A stretch of DNA of 12,788 nucleotides. Origin: Sedimentisphaerales bacterium (lineage in GTDB: Bacteria > Planctomycetota > Phycisphaerae > Sedimentisphaerales > SM23-30). Location of the stretch: the NCBI GenBank assembly GCA_030640865.1, contig DAOWIP010000038.1, forward strand, positions 1 to 12,788, read 5' to 3'. The notes below the pieces were generated by a model. It saw only the letters and a list, made by a program, of their open reading frames with translations, did not search any database and had not been told where the DNA came from. A program made the position numbers and the translations under genes. Positions 6,142 to 12,788 of this stretch are shown here, piece after piece (the first letter of the stretch is position 1; every line of letters starts with the position of its first letter).

Positions 6142-8052
6142 ATGAGCACTATAACAATGAAATATCCCGCTCAAATTTGTATATTGCCGGTCATTCTGAT
6201 TATATGCAGCCTGGTCGAGCACTGTGATTGCTCGGTTGAAACATATCGGGCAAATCACAGACAAGTTTCTGTCGATATTCCCAAAAAGCAAGCGAAGGAC
6301 AAGCCGAGGAAAATTGTTTTAATCGCCGGCAAACCCAGCCACGGTAAGGGTTATCACGAATGGGATAAAGTTGCCCGATTATTGAAAAATTGTCTCGACA
6401 ACTCATTTCAGAACGGGGAAGTAGTAACGGAAACATATTTCAACGATTGGCCGGCAGAGGCCCATGTTCTCGACGATGCCGACGCGGTGGTAATGCTTTC
6501 AGACGGGCTTCAAACGCATCCCCTGGTGGAACCAGACCGTGCTGAAAAAATCAGACAGTTGGCGAAACAAGGTGTCGGATTAGTATTCATACATTATGCC
6601 GTGGCGCCTCCTGAGGGTCTTGAAGATGATTTTCTGGAATGGACAGGCGGCTACTGGGACAGAGACCATTCTCAAAACCCCATTAACACGGTCAGGGTAT
6701 CGCCCACATTAACCGGCCATCCAATCTGCCGAGGCTGGGATTCGTATGTTGCCGAGGATGAGTTTTATTTTGCCATTCGATTCCGAGAAAATGATAAGCG
6801 GCTGATTCCCATAATGACGGCAATGCTGCCGCCACGCAATCCTCAAAAAGAAATCCTGGCCTGGGCCGTGGAACGAAAGGACGGCGGCCGCGGCTTTGCC
6901 TTTACGGGCGGTCACTTTCAGCGTAATTGGCATATTGAACCATTCCGCAAAATGGTTCTCAATGCCATTTTATGGTCGGCAAAAATAGAAGTCCCGGAAA
7001 ATGGTGTTCAATCGACAGTTGTCTGGAAGTTTGTCAGCATGCCGAATTTCCTGAACGCGGATACCACTTATCCCCAACCCGGCTGGGAAGACACACTCGA
7101 TTACGTCCTGAAATCAATCAAGGCCGAAGGTCCTGAGTTTGTCCTTGTGGCGGGCGATCTGATTATGGGGCGATGGCCGGATAAGGATAGTATTAAAAAG
7201 TGCGCGGCTATCTACTATCCGGCATGGATCAAACGGATGAACGACCACGGCTTAGCATTTTATGCCACTATCGGCGATAATGAAATCGGCGGCAGTCCGT
7301 GGAAAGAGGAAAAGGCTGAGCTTGTACCGTTCTTTAAAAAGCGGTTTCAGAAGTATATGAAAATGCCACTGAATGGGCCAAGACGTATGAAAGGGACCGC
7401 ATTCTGGTTTATCAATGAGAATATTCTGTTTATTGCCGTGGATGTCTTTGAAAAGGGGGCCGAAAACCAGGGGAGAATTGTACCCAAAGTTACAGGAAAA
7501 CAGTTGGAATGGCTTAACGAGGTAATCATAAACAATCCCGGCATCAAATACATCATTGTTATGGGGCATACGCCGATTCTGGGGCCGGTAAGGAAGCAGG
7601 GTTCCGGCGAACTTATGTTAGAAAAAGGCAGAAAATCCCCCTTATGGCAAACTATGAAGAAATACGGCGTGGATATTTATCTTTGCGGTGAGACTCACGC
7701 GATAACCTGCACACAAGAAGATGATATTCTACAGATCGCACACGGCAGTTTGTTCGGCTATAACCCGAAGGTGAATTATCTGGTGGCGACAGTATCACCA
7801 AATAAGATTGAACTCGAACTGAAAGAAATAGACATTGTCAATAAAGGCAAAAAATTACGGCGGGCAGGAGATAATAGCCTTTATGAAACAGTGTTAATTA
7901 CCGATGAGATGAAAAAAAGAGGATACGTTTCTGTGGGGAAAATGGTTGTCGAATATATCGGCGGCAATAAGGTCATAAAAGAAAAAAGCGGATATTTCGA
8001 AGATGTCCATTTTTCTCAGGAGAAAAGTGAAACCATTTATTCAGTGAAATAA
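6142..8052 (+). CDS. ThuA domain fused to a calcineurin-like phosphoesterase domain
   Basis: This 636-residue protein is the second gene of the operon (15 bp after the URO-D-like stop; GGGGAA ribosome site 8 bp before the ATG). A hydrophobic export signal lies at about residues 10-30; the ATG at 6157 (codon 6) is an alternative start. Residues 57-282 form a ThuA-like, class-I-glutamine-amidotransferase-fold domain (KIVLIAGKPSHGKGYHEW; LSDGLQTHPLV; GVGLVFIHYAVAPP; FTGGHFQRNW). ThuA proteins are linked to trehalose and other sugar metabolism. Residues 295-560 form a metallophosphoesterase-like domain: GD at 338-339, GDNE at 378-381 (the usual GNHE), GH at 475-476 and GETH at 516-519 (the usual GHTH). 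The first motif, normally D-x-H, reads SMPNF at 299-303, so two metal ligands are missing and another is altered. Activity may be changed or lost. Its last 27 codons are duplicated downstream as remnants. Confidence 0.87.
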   Translation: MSTITMKYPAQICILPVILIICSLVEHCDCSVETYRANHRQVSVDIPKKQAKDKPRKIVLIAGKPSHGKGYHEWDKVARLLKNCLDNSFQNGEVVTETYFNDWPAEAHVLDDADAVVMLSDGLQTHPLVEPDRAEKIRQLAKQGVGLVFIHYAVAPPEGLEDDFLEWTGGYWDRDHSQNPINTVRVSPTLTGHPICRGWDSYVAEDEFYFAIRFRENDKRLIPIMTAMLPPRNPQKEILAWAVERKDGGRGFAFTGGHFQRNWHIEPFRKMVLNAILWSAKIEVPENGVQSTVVWKFVSMPNFLNADTTYPQPGWEDTLDYVLKSIKAEGPEFVLVAGDLIMGRWPDKDSIKKCAAIYYPAWIKRMNDHGLAFYATIGDNEIGGSPWKEEKAELVPFFKKRFQKYMKMPLNGPRRMKGTAFWFINENILFIAVDVFEKGAENQGRIVPKVTGKQLEWLNEVIINNPGIKYIIVMGHTPILGPVRKQGSGELMLEKGRKSPLWQTMKKYGVDIYLCGETHAITCTQEDDILQIAHGSLFGYNPKVNYLVATVSPNKIELELKEIDIVNKGKKLRRAGDNSLYETVLITDEMKKRGYVSVGKMVVEYIGGNKVIKEKSGYFEDVHFSQEKSETIYSVK

Positions 8053-8058
8053 TGGTAA
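7961..8058 (+). repeat. 3'-end repeat, copy A (intact gene end)
   Basis: This is the end of the ThuA-phosphoesterase gene, coding for GGNKVIKEKSGYFEDVHFSQ and the last residues, plus the stop and a few following bases. Bases 7961-8014 match 10715-10768 at 53 of 54 positions. Bases 7991-8058 align with 12337-12406, including GTGAAATAATG around the stop. This is the only copy joined to a full gene body and is presumably the source or a sister of the others. Confidence 0.85.
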
Positions 8059-8073
8059 GCGTTCAGCTAACAC

Positions 8074-8100
8074 GTGGGCCAAAGCCCTACCCTACTTAAC
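8074..8100. repeat. Hairpin with CCTACTTAAC flank, downstream of the ThuA gene
   Basis: GGGC (8076-8079) pairs with GCCC (8084-8087) around a CAAA loop, inside GTGGGCCAAAGCCCTACC. It is followed by CTACTTAAC. It begins 22 bp after the ThuA stop and has no T-run. It looks like a degenerate member of the dispersed GTGGGC-AAA-GCCC-CCTAC hairpins seen in many planctomycete genomes (from memory, not searched). Confidence 0.5.
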
Positions 8101-8151
8101 CGCTAAGTCAGGAAGAAAAATACAATGTCCCCCCTTTTCCTCCCCTGCCGT

Positions 8152-8180
8152 TTGACAAATACCTTAAAATACTTTATCAT
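8152..8180 (+). promoter_or_regulatory. Near-consensus sigma-70 promoter
   Basis: A perfect -35 (TTGACA, 8152-8157) and a 5/6 -10 (TATCAT, 8175-8180) are separated by 17 bp. Transcription would start near 8187, leaving a leader of about 100 nt before the ATG at 8289. It shows that the large dockerin-like enzyme gene has its own housekeeping promoter despite lying behind the ThuA gene on the same strand. Confidence 0.8.
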
Positions 8181-8288
8181 AAAAGAGTAGTGAGCGAAGG
8201 AGATTATACAAAACAACTAAAACACCCGTAACTCAAGCGCAAACAAAGAGTATTTTAGTCAATTAAAAGCAACTTGAGGAAAGAAATT

Positions 8289-10661
8289 ATGAATAAAAGA
8301 CATCTATTCGTGTTAATATCGATTTTGGTAATCGTTTTTTCTGTCAAGACTATGGCAGATAATTTCACTTCTGGTACGCAAACAGCGGTCAAATTCGGGG
8401 TTCATGAAATTACTTTAACAGGAGATGGTTCTGTTTCCAATGCCTTTGATACGATATGTACCGTAACTTTTACCCCGCCATCCGGCCCAGCTAACGCCAA
8501 AACCGTACACGCGTTTTACGACGGTGGAGACACCTGGCGAGCCCGGTGTTATATCACCGAGATCGGCACGTGGACATGGATATCCAATTCAGCCGACGAT
8601 GCCCTGTTAAACAACAACAGTGGATCATTCGCCGCCGAGGGTTCAAGTCTCCGCGGCATGTTGAAACCGCACGATCAAAATCCACAGATGTGGATGACCG
8701 ATAACAATAAGACCTTTGCCAATATCGCTGACACGGCTTACAGATTATTCGCCACTGATAGTTGGGCGGATGATTATCAGGCTTATGTGGCCGACGACGT
8801 GAATATGGGTATAAGTACCATGCGATGTACGATGCTTGCCTGGAAATGGGACCGGTACTTCGAAGGCGGCACCGACGGCGATAAGGAAAGACCGCACCTG
8901 TCGAATTTTCAACATACCGACGGCCGTATCAAGTGGCTATTGGATAACTATCCGGATATATATACGCAATTGATCCTGTTCCCCGGCGGGTTACTATCTG
9001 GGGATTCCACTTACTGGAGAGATAATCTGACGGATAGTCAGCGAAACAGAATGATGAGGTATATCATCGCACGATTCGCGGCATTTCCCAACAAATTCTG
9101 GGAAGTAACCAATGATACGATATGTCAAGATCAGGCGACTCACCCGGCCACGTGGTTTTGGGCCACCAATGTCGGCAATTATTTTAAGGATAACGATCCC
9201 TGGGGTCATTTTATGGCTTTTGGTCATCGCCGTGACGATCCCTATCCATTCTGTGATCATGAATGGAGCACCTATATCGTCGGCTATACTCAGTACGATA
9301 TAGCGTGTGAGTTGATAGAGTTTCGTGGATATGATATTTATCCAAAACACGTCTATAATACGGAAGACTATTATGAGACATATAACCCGCCGCTCAATCC
9401 GAAATATTTTTATCGTCGATTAATGTGGTCCTATCTCCTGACGGGCGCATCAGCAACATACGCACAAATCTGGAATGACATTGTGCCTTACAGCCAGAGC
9501 GGTTGTGAGGGCATTGACTCCATACCGTACATCAGATATTTTTTAGTTGACCGGGATATCGACCTGGCTCTTTTTACCCCCGACGACGGCCTGGCGGTAC
9601 AGATTAACGCGCCCGGCCCCGAATATAACGACGGGCCAAGCAAACCGCAATGCACACGGCGGGGATATGAGGAGTTTGTTGTCTATATTCCCAACGCCGC
9701 CGAGGGCGAAAAGGCCGGTTTCGGCGATGCGTGGGCCGTAGTCGGAGAATATACACGAAGGGATGCCGCACTTGACAGCGGCAAAACACCACAGGTAAAA
9801 ATTGATCTCAGATCAGTAACAGGCGTCTATGTCGTCCAATGGTATCGAGTGGTGGACGGTGCGTCGGCAGACGGATCAGCGGTGGCAGGCGGAGATTGGC
9901 AGACCTTGACTTCACCATGGCAGGGGGAAGATGTGGTTCTGTATCTTTCCCGGATAAGCGGCCCTGATTACAAGGTCATAGCCGCCGAAGCGGACACCTA
10001 TGTTCGCTCAGGCAGTTACGCGGATGATAATTTCGGCAGTGATACTATCTTATACGTCAAAGAAGACAGCGGTAATCCGGATTATACGCGGGAAACATAT
10101 CTCCGGTTTGATTTATCGAGCATTCCCGGTAATATAGTATCCGCGAAGGTTAAATTGTATATGTATGACGTTGAATATTCAACAACCCATTACGCACATC
10201 TGGTCGGCGACAACTCATGGCAGGAACATTCGATGACTTGGAACACCAGACCGGCGGCTGATTATCAGATTGACAACTGGGTTCCCTCGGATAACACATG
10301 GTCTGAGATCGATGTTACCGCGGAAGCCCAAAATGCCTTGAGCGGCGACCGGAAACTCTCTATCAGTGTTACCGGTGAATTATTGTCATGGGATAGATAT
10401 TATTCGCGGGAATATGGGGCTGGTGCCTACGCACCACAAATAATGGTGATATACAACCTCGGTAATCCTGCGGACTTTAATAACGATGGTAATGTTAATC
10501 TCAAGGACTTTGCCATTCTCGCTTCGTACTGGCTGAAAGATAATATGTGTTCAGCCACCGATTGGTGCCAGGGAAGCGATTCCGACAAGAGCGAGACAGT
10601 TGATCTTTCAGACTTTATATTTTTTGTCGAAGGCTGGCTGCCTGTAAATGGGGGGCAATAG
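8289..10661 (+). CDS. Large secreted DUF5060/TIM-barrel enzyme with DNRLRE and dockerin-like modules
   Basis: This 790-residue exported, probably polysaccharide-degrading enzyme has four modules. A signal peptide covers residues 1-23. A DUF5060-like beta domain (about 35-110, EITLTGDGSVSNAFDT ... GTWTWIS) precedes a TIM-barrel of the DUF4038-like glycosidase type (about 120-435). WEVTND puts Asn275-Asp276 where clan-A glycosidases usually have Asn-Glu, and NTEDYYE (Glu359) is a candidate nucleophile. A DNRLRE/CBM96-type domain (about 565-722, ADTYVRSG ... YLRFDLS ... MTWNTRP) probably binds carbohydrate. A C-terminal dockerin-like pair of calcium loops follows: DFNNDGNVNLKDF (from Asp729) and DSDKSETVDLSDF (from about 764). 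The ATG at 8289 lies 8 bp after GAGGA; a TTG at 8274 would overlap that site, so I reject it. Its own promoter is at 8152-8180. The substrate is unknown. Confidence 0.87.
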   Translation: MNKRHLFVLISILVIVFSVKTMADNFTSGTQTAVKFGVHEITLTGDGSVSNAFDTICTVTFTPPSGPANAKTVHAFYDGGDTWRARCYITEIGTWTWISNSADDALLNNNSGSFAAEGSSLRGMLKPHDQNPQMWMTDNNKTFANIADTAYRLFATDSWADDYQAYVADDVNMGISTMRCTMLAWKWDRYFEGGTDGDKERPHLSNFQHTDGRIKWLLDNYPDIYTQLILFPGGLLSGDSTYWRDNLTDSQRNRMMRYIIARFAAFPNKFWEVTNDTICQDQATHPATWFWATNVGNYFKDNDPWGHFMAFGHRRDDPYPFCDHEWSTYIVGYTQYDIACELIEFRGYDIYPKHVYNTEDYYETYNPPLNPKYFYRRLMWSYLLTGASATYAQIWNDIVPYSQSGCEGIDSIPYIRYFLVDRDIDLALFTPDDGLAVQINAPGPEYNDGPSKPQCTRRGYEEFVVYIPNAAEGEKAGFGDAWAVVGEYTRRDAALDSGKTPQVKIDLRSVTGVYVVQWYRVVDGASADGSAVAGGDWQTLTSPWQGEDVVLYLSRISGPDYKVIAAEADTYVRSGSYADDNFGSDTILYVKEDSGNPDYTRETYLRFDLSSIPGNIVSAKVKLYMYDVEYSTTHYAHLVGDNSWQEHSMTWNTRPAADYQIDNWVPSDNTWSEIDVTAEAQNALSGDRKLSISVTGELLSWDRYYSREYGAGAYAPQIMVIYNLGNPADFNNDGNVNLKDFAILASYWLKDNMCSATDWCQGSDSDKSETVDLSDFIFFVEGWLPVNGGQ

Positions 10662-10697
10662 TTACTCTGCCATTTTGTGATACTTCAACATTTGGTG

Positions 10698-10711
10698 TAA
10701 CATTTTAGCCA
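10698..10711 (+). repeat. 14-bp inverted repeat, left arm
   Basis: TAACATTTTAGCCA here is the exact reverse complement of TGGCTAAAATGTTA at 12322-12335. Each arm ends only one to three bases before a remnant of the ThuA gene end (10715 and 12337). The arms enclose about 1.6 kb with the sigma-factor gene. One 14-bp match is roughly what chance gives in a window this size, so its significance rests on its position. Confidence 0.5.
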
Positions 10712-10714
10712 TCT

Positions 10715-10768
10715 GCGGCAATAAGGTCATAAAAGAAAAAAACGGATATTTCGAAGATGTCCATTTTT
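10715..10768 (+). pseudogene. 3'-end repeat, copy B (body-less remnant)
   Basis: These 54 bp match the end of the ThuA-phosphoesterase gene (7961-8014) at 53 of 54 positions. In frame they read CGNKVIKEKNGYFEDVHFYQ, then SAF and a stop (TGA). No gene body precedes them: similarity stops abruptly at 10715, 53 bp after the stop of the preceding gene. The near-identity points to a recent duplication or gene conversion. Confidence 0.8.
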
Positions 10769-10873
10769 ATCAGAGCGCATTTTGATTTGAATCGCAACAC
10801 TGGAGCCGTGTGGTCGAATCTCTCTGACGATTGCCGGCGAGACGCCCGCGATACAGGTTTTTTCAGAGTAAAT

Positions 10874-10945
10874 GGCGGGCACCGCCCGCCCCTACTTTCG
10901 CCCGGGCTACGCTTCAAGTGTCCATCATCCGTTCAGCACCTCAAC
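10874..10945. repeat. GC-rich hairpin plus 40-bp repeat copy 2
   Basis: GGCGGGC (10874-10880) pairs perfectly with GCCCGCC (10884-10890) around an ACC loop, followed by CCTACTTTCG, which recalls the flanks of the hairpins at 4888 and 8076. A GCCCGGGC palindrome lies at 10900-10907. The 40-bp unit shared with 2374-2413 occupies 10906-10945 (39 of 40 identical). A short open frame across this block (10757-10978) is the product of the repeats, not a gene. The remaining intergenic sequence to 11082 is AT-rich; TATAAT at 11032-11037 is a good -10 for the sigma gene but has no matching -35 at normal spacing. Confidence 0.75.
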
Positions 10946-11082
10946 TCACATAAATTTTATCTATCTCAATTAATGTAAAAATAAGCCCTCTAAAAAGAAA
11001 TTTTTGTCACCTTTTTTACAGTATTGCAACTTATAATATAGGACATAAAGATATTTCACTGATTCTGAAAAAGATAAAAAAC

Positions 11083-12306
11083 ATGACAAAAGAAGATTTA
11101 AACATTTTTAAGGCAGCTCAGGCTGGAGACAAAGAGGCTTTTGGAGTTATTGTAAATCGATACCAATCTTTAATTTGTGCAATTACCTACAGTTCTACAG
11201 GTGATATCAACTTAAGTGAAGATATTGCCCAGGAAACCTTCCTGGCTGCCTGGAATAGTTTAGGCGAGCTGCGGAATCTCACCAAATTACGTGCTTGGCT
11301 ATGTGCTATTGCCCGAAATCTTGTCAAGCAATCATTTCGCAGACGCAAAAATGATATTAGTGAATATGCAATGTCAATTGAAGCAAACGACCAAACAATA
11401 CCGGCTGTGCAGAAAGACCAAAAACACATAATTGACAATGAAAAGCAGGAAATTCTTTGGCAGAATCTGGAGAAAATACCAGATACATATCGAGAACCAA
11501 TGATTTTATATTATCGCGAGCAGCAATCCATCAAAAAGGTCAGCGAATTACTTGATCTTTCAGAAGATGCTGTCAAGCAAAGGCTGTCTCGTGGCAGAAA
11601 AATGCTTAAGCAGCAAGTAGCCTCTTTTGTCGAAGATGTTCTTGGAAAAACCAGTCCAGGAAAGTCTTTTACGTTAGCTGTATTAGCTGCACTACCAGCA
11701 ACCCAGGCACAAGCTCTGGGTGTTGGGATTACTGCTGCTTCGTCGAGTTACCCATCAGCTATACTCGCTTTCTGGTCTTGCGTGGGTCTTAATCTGGGAG
11801 GTATGCTGTTTTTTTTTGTTACTGGGGGCTATTTGACGCTCGCTGTTTTTATAGCATTGTCTTTGTACATGTTATTAAGACGTCCAGATTGGCTCATCAG
11901 TACGAAAGCCGTTACGCGGAATACTTTGGGATCTTTGCTTGGCCTTGCTATATGCTTTGCTTTCATCAAACCGCCTTACTACTCCTTGTTTTTTGCAATG
12001 TGCTTTATAGGGCAATTACTTGTACTTCATCCGGGGTGCCCCGAAAACATTAGAATTTTGTTTACACCTATGGGCAAGTCTGATCCCCTTTACCTTTGGA
12101 AAAGATGGGATTGGAATGTTCCTCCGAAGAACTGGAAGACCACATTAGGTCTTTTGTTGTCTTATATGCTTGGTTTCATCGGTCTTGGGATTTTTGTCAT
12201 TCTGAAAACGAAATCAGATATCGCATGGGGGTATTTAGTATTAAGCTTCCTAATGGCCCTAATTTTTGCCGTCCATTCATTTAGACTGATTGCTAAAACT
12301 CGCTGA
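11083..12306 (+). CDS. ECF sigma factor with C-terminal membrane extension
   Basis: This 407-residue protein joins an extracytoplasmic-function sigma factor to a membrane region. Sigma region 2 spans about residues 20-90 (SEDIAQETFLAAWNSL, LRAWLCAIARNLVKQSFRRR) and region 4 about 125-178 (LEKIPDTYREPMILYYRE, SELLDLSEDAVKQRLSRGRK). The linker VEDVLGKTSPGKSFTLAVLA (183-202) is typical of planctomycete and acidobacterial ECF factors that carry long tails. About six hydrophobic segments follow, near 195-213, 224-245, 247-265, 281-297, 299-316, and a pair at 355-374 and 380-400. The tail may tether the factor to the membrane and replace a separate anti-sigma factor; no anti-sigma gene lies nearby. 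The ATG at 11083 has only a weak, A-rich ribosome site. It may control the adjacent carbohydrate genes, but no ECF-type promoter is evident there. Confidence 0.88.
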   Translation: MTKEDLNIFKAAQAGDKEAFGVIVNRYQSLICAITYSSTGDINLSEDIAQETFLAAWNSLGELRNLTKLRAWLCAIARNLVKQSFRRRKNDISEYAMSIEANDQTIPAVQKDQKHIIDNEKQEILWQNLEKIPDTYREPMILYYREQQSIKKVSELLDLSEDAVKQRLSRGRKMLKQQVASFVEDVLGKTSPGKSFTLAVLAALPATQAQALGVGITAASSSYPSAILAFWSCVGLNLGGMLFFFVTGGYLTLAVFIALSLYMLLRRPDWLISTKAVTRNTLGSLLGLAICFAFIKPPYYSLFFAMCFIGQLLVLHPGCPENIRILFTPMGKSDPLYLWKRWDWNVPPKNWKTTLGLLLSYMLGFIGLGIFVILKTKSDIAWGYLVLSFLMALIFAVHSFRLIAKTR

Positions 12307-12321
12307 GTTTTCTGCTTCACT

Positions 12322-12335
12322 TGGCTAAAATGTTA
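12322..12335 (-). repeat. 14-bp inverted repeat, right arm
   Basis: TGGCTAAAATGTTA is the exact reverse complement of 10698-10711. It lies 15 bp after the sigma-factor stop and one base before gene-end remnant copy C. Confidence 0.5.
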
Positions 12336-12336
12336 T

Positions 12337-12406
12337 GATATTTCGAAGATGTCCGTTTTTCTCATGAAAAAAGGAGAACTATTTATTACAAGTGAAATAA
12401 TGATAA
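12337..12406 (+). pseudogene. 3'-end repeat, copy C (diverged remnant)
   Basis: This is a second body-less copy of the ThuA-phosphoesterase gene end. Starting from TATTTCGAAGATGTCC it reads YFEDVRFSHEKRRTIYYK and then TGA (12393-12395), against YFEDVHFSQEKSETIYSVK in the intact gene. The reading frame and stop are preserved despite many base changes and a 2-bp shift near the end, so it is older than copy B or comes from a paralogue. A stop just upstream (336-338 within 12,3xx) closes the frame, so it is not translated as part of a longer protein. Confidence 0.75.
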
Positions 12407-12483
12407 CCCCTGCTATCGCCGATAAGTATAGACGATGAGCGTAAAACTATAAAGTCCGATAAGTCAGAACGGAATTTTATATA

Positions 12484-12788
12484 ATGCACTCGAAAAATAA
12501 ATTATCCGCTAAACACCGTTATCTAATCTGGCGAGCGAACTTCAGCATACCCGGGTTGCTGGCCCGCTTTGACGAAAAAAAAGTGGTTCCCTTCATTACC
12601 GCTATCAATGCCGGCTTAGCCATTTTAGTCCTTAGTCTCTTTGCCTGGCTTACCGATTTACCACTGGCATTTCCGGCCCTTGGTCCGTCGGCATTCATTC
12701 TCTTTAGCTCTCCCCTTTCCACCGCCGCTGCGCCCCGCAGCGTTATTATGGGACATTGGATCAGCCTGGCCACCGGATTTATCGTTTG
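12484..12788 (+). CDS. HPP-family membrane protein, N-terminal part
   Basis: The frame is open from the ATG at 12484 to the right edge (101 complete codons), so the gene is truncated by the window. After a basic start (MHSKNKLSAKHRYLIWRAN) it has a likely membrane segment, VVPFITAINAGLAILVLSLF, and then FPALGPSAFILFSSPLSTAA followed by APRSVIMGHWISLATGF. This matches the core of HPP-family integral membrane proteins (P-x-GASA-x-LLF ... PLAQPRN-x-IGGH-x-x-S), some of which are linked to nitrite transport. Here the conserved HPP tripeptide is not visible. A ribosome site is weak (GGAA about 8 bp upstream). The upstream gap (12407-12483) holds two CCGATAAGT copies (12419-12427 and 12456-12464) and no clear promoter. 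Confidence 0.72.
   Translation, partial: MHSKNKLSAKHRYLIWRANFSIPGLLARFDEKKVVPFITAINAGLAILVLSLFAWLTDLPLAFPALGPSAFILFSSPLSTAAAPRSVIMGHWISLATGFIV

Noticed and set aside
10810..10835. tRNA T-arm-like GGTCGAATC
   Set aside because: No cloverleaf can be drawn around it. I saw no tRNA or rRNA anywhere in the window.
10757..10978. 73-codon open frame containing GGHRPPLLSPGLRFKCPS
   Set aside because: It starts inside gene-end remnant B and runs through the hairpin and the 40-bp repeat. Such peptides are commonly predicted from repeats and are not real proteins. The 70-codon frame on the opposite strand is its mirror.
12519..12773. 84-codon minus-strand open frame at the right edge
   Set aside because: It is antisense to the HPP-family gene, whose match to a known membrane core is much better.

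Overview
This window most likely comes from a planctomycete, probably of the Phycisphaerae/Sedimentisphaerales type. The evidence is the gene content: a secreted GH123-like glycosidase, a URO-D-family protein beside glycosidases, a ThuA domain fused to a phosphoesterase, a very large secreted enzyme ending in a dockerin-like two-loop calcium module, and an ECF sigma factor with a long membrane tail. The taxon is inferred from family knowledge, since the window contains no rRNA or other phylogenetic marker.

Layout. Positions 1-110 hold short repeats of a GAATTAAAGGTGTCCGG type, just upstream of an unrecognised multi-pass membrane protein (172-1134). From 1135 to 2666 the DNA is AT-rich and gene-poor. 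It contains a cluster of AATATAG repeats and hairpins, one small SAP-like/four-cysteine protein (1498-1896), a very good intrinsic terminator (1985-2022), a possible promoter, and a decayed reading frame. From 2667 to 10661 four genes on the + strand form a polysaccharide-utilisation block: a GH123-like hydrolase with an F5/8C-type domain; a URO-D-family protein and a ThuA-phosphoesterase fusion 15 bp apart, behind a recognisable TTGATA-N17-TACAAT promoter; and a DUF5060/TIM-barrel/DNRLRE/dockerin-like enzyme behind a near-consensus TTGACA-N17-TATCAT promoter. Then come an ECF sigma factor with a C-terminal membrane region (11083-12306) and the start of an HPP-family membrane protein that runs off the right edge (12484-12788).

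How the genes may work together. Two exported enzymes probably attack a decorated polysaccharide outside the cytoplasm or on the cell surface. The ThuA/phosphoesterase protein probably acts on released sugars or their derivatives, and the URO-D-like protein may handle a methyl group or an unknown small molecule. The sigma factor may be a local regulator. These roles are inferred from neighbourhood and family only.

The most unusual aspect of the window is its repeats. The 3' end of the ThuA-phosphoesterase gene, including coding sequence and stop, occurs again as two body-less remnants at 10715-10768 and 12337-12406. A 40-bp unit is shared by 2374-2413 and 10906-10945. Three different hairpins downstream of three genes share the same CCTRCTT-like 3' flank. 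The start codon and first codons of the URO-D-like gene lie inside an inverted copy of the repeat at the left edge. No transposase, integrase, tRNA, rRNA or CRISPR array was found, and I see no clear defence system or other wholly new system.
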